64,000 bases of DNA from Hyphomicrobiales bacterium (GTDB lineage Bacteria; Pseudomonadota; Alphaproteobacteria; Rhodospirillales; JACKKN01): positions 62,001 to 126,000 of the forward strand of contig JACKKN010000007.1 in the NCBI GenBank assembly GCA_024236415.1. The letters run 5' to 3'. This document shows positions 59,019 through 64,000 of this stretch, piece after piece. The translations under genes were made by a program, and so were the position numbers. The notes beneath the pieces were generated by a model. The model was given only the letters and a program-made list of their open reading frames with translations, was not told where the DNA came from and ran no database searches. Position 1 is the first letter of the stretch, and each line of letters opens with the position of its first letter.

Positions 59019-59977
59019 CCAAGCATTTCGTCATCCACCCGGGCTTCCTGGGGCGGCTGCTGTCGGGCAAGCACGACCGCACCATCAAGGCCGTGGACGG
59101 GGTCAGCTTCGACCTGGAGCAGGGCGAGGTGCTGGGCATCGCCGGCGAATCCGGCTGCGGCAAGTCCACCACCTGCCTGCTGATCAGCAAGCTGCACGAG
59201 GTCACCGGCGGCACCATCCGTTTCAAGGGCCGCGACATCGCCGCGCTGGACGCCGCCGGCCTGCGCGATTACCGCCGCGCCGTGCAGATCATCTTCCAGG
59301 ACCCCTACGAATCGCTCAATCCGCGCTTCACTGTGTTCGACCTGGTGGCCGAGGGGCCGCGGGCGCTGGACCTGTGGCAGGGCGAGGAGCTGGTGTCGCG
59401 GGTGCTGAACACGCTGGACATGGTCGGCCTGCCGGCCATGGAGTACAAGGACCGCTACCCCCACCAGATGAGCGGCGGCGAGCGCCAGCGGGTGGGCATC
59501 GCCTGCGCCCTGGTGCTGGAGCCCGAGCTGGTGATCGCCGACGAGCCGCTCAGCATGCTCGACGTCTCGATCCGCGCCGGCATCCTGGACCTGATCCGCG
59601 AGCTGTCGCGGCGCATGAACTTCTCGTGCATCTGGGTCTCGCACGACCTGTCGATCCTGTCCAACGTGTCCGAGCGGCTGATGATCATGTACCTGGGCAT
59701 GACCATGGAGGTCGGCCCCACGGCCGAGGTCATCGCCAACCCGCGCCACCCCTACGCCAAGGCCCTGATCGAGGCGGTGCCGGTGCCCGACCCGCGCTAC
59801 CGCCGGCCGGTGCCGGCCATCAAGGGCGAGATCGCCCGGCCCATCGACCCGCCGCCGGGCTGCCGCTTCGCCCCGCGCTGCCCGGTGGCCACCGAGGAAT
59901 GCCACCGCGACCCGCCGCCGGCCCTGCGCCAGATGGGGCCGGGCCACTTCGCCGCCTGCCACTACGCCGAGCCCTGA
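58991..59977 (+). CDS. Peptide-type ABC transporter ATPase (DppF/OppF-like)
   Basis: A 328-residue ATPase with Walker A GESGCGKSTTCLL, signature MSGGERQRVGIACAL, Walker B LVIADEPLSMLDVS and the C-terminal CRFAPRCPVATEEC motif. Its frame starts at the ATG at 58991, inside the end of the DppD-like gene. It completes the transporter; the genes after it are catabolic. Confidence 0.92.
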   Translation: MALLEVSGLTKHFVIHPGFLGRLLSGKHDRTIKAVDGVSFDLEQGEVLGIAGESGCGKSTTCLLISKLHEVTGGTIRFKGRDIAALDAAGLRDYRRAVQIIFQDPYESLNPRFTVFDLVAEGPRALDLWQGEELVSRVLNTLDMVGLPAMEYKDRYPHQMSGGERQRVGIACALVLEPELVIADEPLSMLDVSIRAGILDLIRELSRRMNFSCIWVSHDLSILSNVSERLMIMYLGMTMEVGPTAEVIANPRHPYAKALIEAVPVPDPRYRRPVPAIKGEIARPIDPPPGCRFAPRCPVATEECHRDPPPALRQMGPGHFAACHYAEP

Positions 59978-59989
59978 GGAGACGCCACC

Positions 59990-61105
59990 GTGGACACATT
60001 CGACGTCATCGTCATCGGCGCCGGCCTGGTGGGCGGGGCCACCGCCTATGGCCTGGCCCGGGCCGGGCAGAAGGTGGCGGTGCTGGACGAGGGGGACCTG
60101 GCGGTCCGCCCCTCGCGCGGCAACTTCGGCCTGGTCTGGGTCCAGGGCAAGGGCTTCCGCCGGCCCGAATACGCGCGCTGGTCCATGCTGTCGGCGCGGC
60201 TGTGGAACGACCTGGCCCCCGAGCTGCGCGACCTGACCGGCATCGACACCGGGCACGAGAACCGGGGCGGCTTCCTGCTGCAGATCAACAAGCAGGAGTA
60301 CGACGACGCCCGCGCCCTGCTGAACAGCATCGGCGACAGCCTGGGCGAGGGCCAGTACGACATCACCTTCATGAACAACAACGAGCTGGCGTCGCACCTG
60401 CCGGGCCTGGGGCCCGAGGTCTACGGCGGCTCGTACAGCCCCTACGACGGCCACGCCAACCCGCTGTTCCTGCTGCACGCCCTGCACGCCGGCTTCCAGG
60501 CCAAGGGCGGCCGCTATTTCGCCGAGCATCCGGCGACGGCCATCGCCGCGGCCGAGGGCGGCTACCGGGTGACCACGCCCAAGGGCGTCTTCGCCGCCGC
60601 CAAGGTGGCGCTGACCGCCGGCTTCGGCAACAGCGGCCTCGCTGGCCAGGTCGGCCTGCGGGTGCCGCTGGTGCCGTCGCACGGCCAGCTCCTGATCACC
60701 GAGCGCACGGCCCCGTTCCTGGAATACCCCACCAACCTGGTGCGCCAGACCCGCGAGGGTACCGTCATGCTGGGCTACACCGCCGGCGAGTTCGGGTTCG
60801 ACACCGGCACCCGGGTCGAGTTCATGCGCGACATCGCCTGGCGCACGCGCAAGGCATTTCCCCTGGTGGGCGACCTGCGGGTGGTGCGCACCTGGGCCGC
60901 CCTGCGCACCATGACGCCCGACGGCTTCCCCGTCTACGAGCAGTCGCAAAGCCACCCGGGCGTGTTCGTGGCCAGCTGCCACAGCGGCGTGACCCTGGCG
61001 GCGGCCCATGCCCTGCGCTATGCCACCTGGGTGGCGGACGGCGCGATCCCTGAAGAGATGAGTTGTTTCCGGTCCGGGAGGTTCGATGTTCAAACGGCTG
61101 CATGA
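59990..61105 (+). CDS. FAD-dependent amine/amino-acid oxidoreductase (DAO fold), copy 1
   Basis: A 371-residue DAO-family flavoprotein with FAD fold FDVIVIGAGLVGGATAYGLA and the C-terminal CHSGVTLAAAHALRYA region. It resembles the small FAD subunit (HcnC/OoxB-like) of three-component amine dehydrogenases. The start is GTG at 59990 after TGAGGAGAC. Its last 20 bases overlap the [2Fe-2S] gene. It shares fold and place with the second copy at 62872 but is only distantly similar, so they may have different substrates. Confidence 0.85.
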   Translation: MDTFDVIVIGAGLVGGATAYGLARAGQKVAVLDEGDLAVRPSRGNFGLVWVQGKGFRRPEYARWSMLSARLWNDLAPELRDLTGIDTGHENRGGFLLQINKQEYDDARALLNSIGDSLGEGQYDITFMNNNELASHLPGLGPEVYGGSYSPYDGHANPLFLLHALHAGFQAKGGRYFAEHPATAIAAAEGGYRVTTPKGVFAAAKVALTAGFGNSGLAGQVGLRVPLVPSHGQLLITERTAPFLEYPTNLVRQTREGTVMLGYTAGEFGFDTGTRVEFMRDIAWRTRKAFPLVGDLRVVRTWAALRTMTPDGFPVYEQSQSHPGVFVASCHSGVTLAAAHALRYATWVADGAIPEEMSCFRSGRFDVQTAA

Positions 61106-61382
61106 GAACGGCGCGAAAAAGGTCAGGATCTTCGTCGACGGCGCCCCCACCGAGGTACCCGCGGGCGAGACCGTGGCGGCGGCCCTGCTGGCCGGCGATG
61201 ACGTCCACTGCCGCACCTCGTCGGTCAGCGGCGAGAAGCGGGCGCCGCACTGCCTGATCGGCGTCTGCTTCGAATGCCTGGTCGAGGTGGACGGCCAGCC
61301 CAACCGCCAGGCCTGCATGACCCGGGTGGCCGACGGCATGAAAGTGCGGCGCCAGCAGGGCGCCGGCGGAGGTGCGGCATGA
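61086..61382 (+). CDS. Small [2Fe-2S] protein (HcnA/gamma-subunit-like)
   Basis: A 98-residue ferredoxin-like protein with the cluster motif HCLIGVCFECLV (Cys-X4-Cys-X2-Cys) and a fourth Cys in RQACMTRV. This matches the small iron-sulfur subunit of HcnABC, opine oxidase and D-hydroxyproline dehydrogenase complexes. It passes electrons between the two flavoprotein subunits. It overlaps both neighbouring genes. Confidence 0.87.
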   Translation: MFKRLHENGAKKVRIFVDGAPTEVPAGETVAAALLAGDDVHCRTSSVSGEKRAPHCLIGVCFECLVEVDGQPNRQACMTRVADGMKVRRQQGAGGGAA

Positions 61383-62875
61383 GCGGCACCCGCGAACCCG
61401 ATTGCGACCTGGCGGTCATCGGCGGCGGCCCGGCCGGCCTGGCGGCGGCGGCCGCGGCGGCGGCGCAGGGCCTGTCGACGGTGCTGATCGACGAGCAGCC
61501 GGTGCCCGGCGGCCAGATCTACCGCAACATCGAGGGCATCTCGGGCGGCCGCCCCGACCTGGCCCGCATCCTGGGCGACGACTACGGTTACGGCGCCGGC
61601 CTGGCCCAGGCCTTCCGCGCCAGCGGCGCCACCCACATGGCCGAGACGGCGGTGTGGGAGCTGGACGGCGCCGGCGGCCTGGGCGTGATCGGGCCCGAGG
61701 GCGCGCGCCTGATGCGGGCGCGGCGGGTGATCGTCGCCGTCGGCGCCATGGAGCGGCCGGCGCCGCGCCCGGGCTGGACCCTGCCCGGGGTCATGGCCCT
61801 GGGCGCCTGCCAGACCCTGCTGAAACAGGCCGGGCAGGTGCCCGACGTGCCCACCGTGATCGTCGGCAGCGGCCCGCTGGTGTTCCTGGTCGCCAAGCAA
61901 CTGGTCGAGGCCGGGGCGCCGCCCCGGGCGATCCTGGAGACCACGCCGCGGTCCAACATGGGCCGCGCCGTCGGCGCCCTGCCCGGCGCGCTCGGCTCCC
62001 TCGGCGACATCCTCAAGGGCCTCAGGTGGATCGGCCAGATCAAGCGCGCCGGGGTCGTGATCGAGAAGGGGGTCGAAGGCGTGCGCTTCACCGGCGACGG
62101 CGCCCTGGCCCGCGTCGAATACCGGATCGGCGGCGCCGAAAAGTCCCGCGACGCCGCCCTGGCCCTGGTCCACGAGGGGGTGGTGCCCAACTACCAGCTG
62201 GCCGAGGCCGCCGGCTGCCAGGTGGTGTGGGACGAGGTGCAGCTCTGCTGGCGCACCCGGGCTGACGCCTGGGGCGCCACCAGCCAGGACGCCATCGCCG
62301 TGGCCGGCGACTGCGTCGGCATCGGCGGTGCCCTGGCGGCCGAGGCCGCCGGCCGCCTGGCGGGGCTGGACGCCGCCCACCGCCTGGGCCGCATCGACGC
62401 CGCGAAGCGTGATTCCCTGGCCGCCGAGGCGCACCGCACCATCGCCCGCCTGGCCGGCGTGCGCCGCTTCCTCGACCTGCTGTACCGCCCGGCCGAGGAG
62501 GTCCTGGCGCCGCCCGACGACGACACCCTGCTGTGCCGCTGCGAGGAGGTCACCGCCGGCGAGATCCGCCGCGTGGCCGGCCTGGGCTGCCCCGGGCCGA
62601 ACCAGGCCAAGGCCTTCACCCGCGCCGGCATGGGGCCCTGCCAGGGGCGCATGTGCGGCCTGGCCGTGTCCACGGTGCTGGCCCGGGCGCGCGGCGTGCC
62701 GGTGGCCGAGGTCGGCCATTACCGGGTCCGCCCGCCGCTGAAGCCGGTCACCGTCGACCAGCTCGCCGACATGGCCGGTATCGAGGCCGAGGTGGCGGCC
62801 CTGGGCGGCCTGCCCACGGGCAGCGACGGCGACGCCGAACCGGCCCTGGAGACGGAGGGCGGAGGCACGCGGTGA
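61379..62875 (+). CDS. FAD/NAD(P)-binding oxidoreductase with BFD-type [2Fe-2S] domain (HcnB/OoxA-like)
   Basis: A 498-residue large subunit. The first dinucleotide fold is DLAVIGGGPAGLAAAAAAAA (about residues 11-30), the second VIVGSGPLVFLVAKQL (about 160-175). A C-terminal BFD-like region has CRCEEVTAGEIRRV and GPCQGRMC, Cys ligands for a second cluster. This is the architecture of the alpha subunit of opine oxidases and D-hydroxyproline dehydrogenases. The ATG at 61379 overlaps the ferredoxin stop; its stop overlaps the next GTG. Confidence 0.88.
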   Translation: MSGTREPDCDLAVIGGGPAGLAAAAAAAAQGLSTVLIDEQPVPGGQIYRNIEGISGGRPDLARILGDDYGYGAGLAQAFRASGATHMAETAVWELDGAGGLGVIGPEGARLMRARRVIVAVGAMERPAPRPGWTLPGVMALGACQTLLKQAGQVPDVPTVIVGSGPLVFLVAKQLVEAGAPPRAILETTPRSNMGRAVGALPGALGSLGDILKGLRWIGQIKRAGVVIEKGVEGVRFTGDGALARVEYRIGGAEKSRDAALALVHEGVVPNYQLAEAAGCQVVWDEVQLCWRTRADAWGATSQDAIAVAGDCVGIGGALAAEAAGRLAGLDAAHRLGRIDAAKRDSLAAEAHRTIARLAGVRRFLDLLYRPAEEVLAPPDDDTLLCRCEEVTAGEIRRVAGLGCPGPNQAKAFTRAGMGPCQGRMCGLAVSTVLARARGVPVAEVGHYRVRPPLKPVTVDQLADMAGIEAEVAALGGLPTGSDGDAEPALETEGGGTR

Positions 62876-63972
62876 CCCGATTTGACGCCGTCATCGTCGG
62901 CGGCGGGCTGCACGGCTGCTCCCTGGCCCTGCACCTGGCCCGCAAGGGCCTGGCCGTGGCCGTGGTGGAGAAGAACTGGTCCGGGCGCCACGCCTCGGGG
63001 GTCAACGCCGGCGGGGTGCGCACCCTGCTGCGCGACCCGGCCGAGATCCCCCTGGCCCTGGCGGCGCGCGAGATCTGGCACGACATCGGGTCCCTGGTGG
63101 ACGAGGACTGCGGCTACCGCACCTCGGGCCAGCTCGCGGTGGCCGAGACCGCCGCCGACATGGCCCGGCTGGAGGCCCGCGCCGCCGACCTGGCCGCCGC
63201 CGGATACAGCCACGAGGAGCTGGTGGACGCCGCCGAGCTCTATCGCCTGCTGCCGGCCCTGGTGCCCGGCTGCGCCGGCGGGCTGATCGCCCGGCGTGAC
63301 GGCTACGCCAGCCCCTACCACACCACCCGGGCCTTCCGCCGCCGCGCCGAGAAGGACGGGGTCACGTTTTTCCAGGGCGTGCGCGCCGAAAACTTCCGCC
63401 GCGCCGACGGCCTGTGGCGGGCGGACGCCGGCGACGCGCGCCTGGCGGCGCCGGTGATCGTCAATTGCGGCGGCGCCTGGGCCGGCGACGTGGCCCGGGC
63501 GCTGGGCGACGAGACGCCGCTGCAGCCCAAGCTGCCGATGATGATGGTCACGGCGCGCACGGCGCGCTTCGTCGAGCCGGTGGTGATCGGCGTCGGCCGG
63601 CCTCTCAGCTTCAAGCAGATGCCCAACGGCACCGTGGTCATCGGCGGCGGCTACCTGGCCGCGGGCGACCGGCGCACCGAGACCACGCGCCTCAACTTCT
63701 CGGCCCTGGCCAAGAGCGCCGCCACCGTGCGCGACCTGTTCCCGCACCTGGGGCGGCTGCCCATCGTGCGCTGCTGGGCCGGGTTCGAGGGCCGCACCCC
63801 CGACGACCTGCCCATCATCGGCCCCGGCCGCCGGGCGGGGGTGTTCCACGCCTGCGGCTTCTCCGGCCACGGCTTCCAGCTCGGCCCCGTGGTCGGCCGC
63901 GAGCTGGCCAACCTCATCGCCGACGGCCGCACCGACTTCGACCTGACCCCCTTCGCCGTCGACCGCTTCTGA
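62872..63972 (+). CDS. FAD-dependent amine/amino-acid oxidoreductase (DAO fold), copy 2
   Basis: A 366-residue DAO-family flavoprotein with FAD fold FDAVIVGGGLHGCSLALHLA, VNAGGVRTLLRDP and a C-terminal FAD/substrate region FSGHGFQLGPVVGRELANL. It is the typical small catalytic (HcnC/OoxB-like) subunit directly after the large subunit, and the likelier partner in the dehydrogenase complex. The start is GTG at 62872, with GGAGG 7 bases before it. It is the last complete gene; nothing is seen in the final 28 bases. Confidence 0.88.
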   Translation: MTRFDAVIVGGGLHGCSLALHLARKGLAVAVVEKNWSGRHASGVNAGGVRTLLRDPAEIPLALAAREIWHDIGSLVDEDCGYRTSGQLAVAETAADMARLEARAADLAAAGYSHEELVDAAELYRLLPALVPGCAGGLIARRDGYASPYHTTRAFRRRAEKDGVTFFQGVRAENFRRADGLWRADAGDARLAAPVIVNCGGAWAGDVARALGDETPLQPKLPMMMVTARTARFVEPVVIGVGRPLSFKQMPNGTVVIGGGYLAAGDRRTETTRLNFSALAKSAATVRDLFPHLGRLPIVRCWAGFEGRTPDDLPIIGPGRRAGVFHACGFSGHGFQLGPVVGRELANLIADGRTDFDLTPFAVDRF

Positions 63973-64000
63973 CCACACCCGTGCCCGCATCGGCGCAGTG

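Noticed and set aside
53020..62719. Long minus-strand open frames opposite the transporter/dehydrogenase operon
   Set aside because: Same cause as above. Plus-strand genes there have complete motifs, overlaps and ribosome sites; the minus frames have none.
61086..63972. Hydrogen cyanide synthase (hcnABC)
   Set aside because: The subunits share architecture with HcnABC, but the transporter, epimerase and extra DAO gene fit an amino-acid/opine-type dehydrogenase, and DAO-family similarity alone does not show cyanide production.

Overview
The window is 64 kb of very GC-rich, gene-dense bacterial chromosome with no gene-free stretch over 300 bases. Gene content points to an alphaproteobacterium, probably in or near the Rhodospirillales (inference). 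The evidence is the order murA / hisG-hisD / UPF0262 / low-molecular-weight phosphatase / infA-maf-RNase G-yacG / tRNA-Phe, a GapR (DUF2312) gene, and strongly biased CTG/GAC/GCC codon use. No rRNA, CRISPR array, insertion sequence or complete prophage was seen.

Region 1 (1-12.2 kb): a DUF2189 tail, a ribbon-helix-helix protein and a two-domain polyphosphate:AMP phosphotransferase come first. A tight plus-strand operon follows: GAF-SpoIIE phosphatase fused to an RsbW-type kinase domain, a STAS protein, MlaE, MlaF, MlaD and an auxiliary lipoprotein, then an overlapping RNA methyltransferase. This looks like a phospholipid/MCE transporter whose STAS subunit has its own kinase/phosphatase. On the minus strand follow gapR, a YbdK-type carboxylate-amine ligase, an N-formylglutamate amidohydrolase-like gene and a small lipoprotein.

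Region 2 (12.2-24.7 kb): core genes. They include tRNA-Thr(GGT), murA, hisG (short form), hisD, UPF0262, a phosphatase, infA, maf, an RNase E/G, yacG and tRNA-Phe(GAA). This block is split by a divergent pair, a membrane-fused phytoene-desaturase-like enzyme and a membrane LytTR regulator. An AAA/DUF4143 ATPase with different codon use sits just after tRNA-Phe.

Region 3 (24.7-34.7 kb): a signalling cluster. A PAS hybrid histidine kinase faces an operon encoding a secreted, internally duplicated solute-binding protein, a hybrid kinase with receiver and Hpt domains, and a soluble receiver-GAF-PAS-adenylate cyclase. The set reads as a periplasmic-signal to phosphorelay to cAMP route (inference).

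Region 4 (34.8-64 kb): uptake and catabolism. It has an NMT1-type ABC transporter with a FAD oxidoreductase, and a peptide-type ABC operon co-oriented with an N-formylglutamate amidohydrolase and a DNA glycosylase, facing its LysR regulator. Then come an M81 peptidase, an ArgE-like deacetylase, an AstE/aspartoacylase-like enzyme and an M28 peptidase-LysR pair. That pair faces a ten-gene operon: a substrate-binding protein whose domain order is circularly permuted, peptide-type permeases and ATPases, an enolase-superfamily enzyme, and a three-component FAD/[2Fe-2S] amine dehydrogenase with an extra FAD subunit. The region appears specialised for peptides, N-acyl amino acids or opine-like compounds. 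Each of the three ABC operons has a strong GC stem-loop directly after its binding-protein gene.
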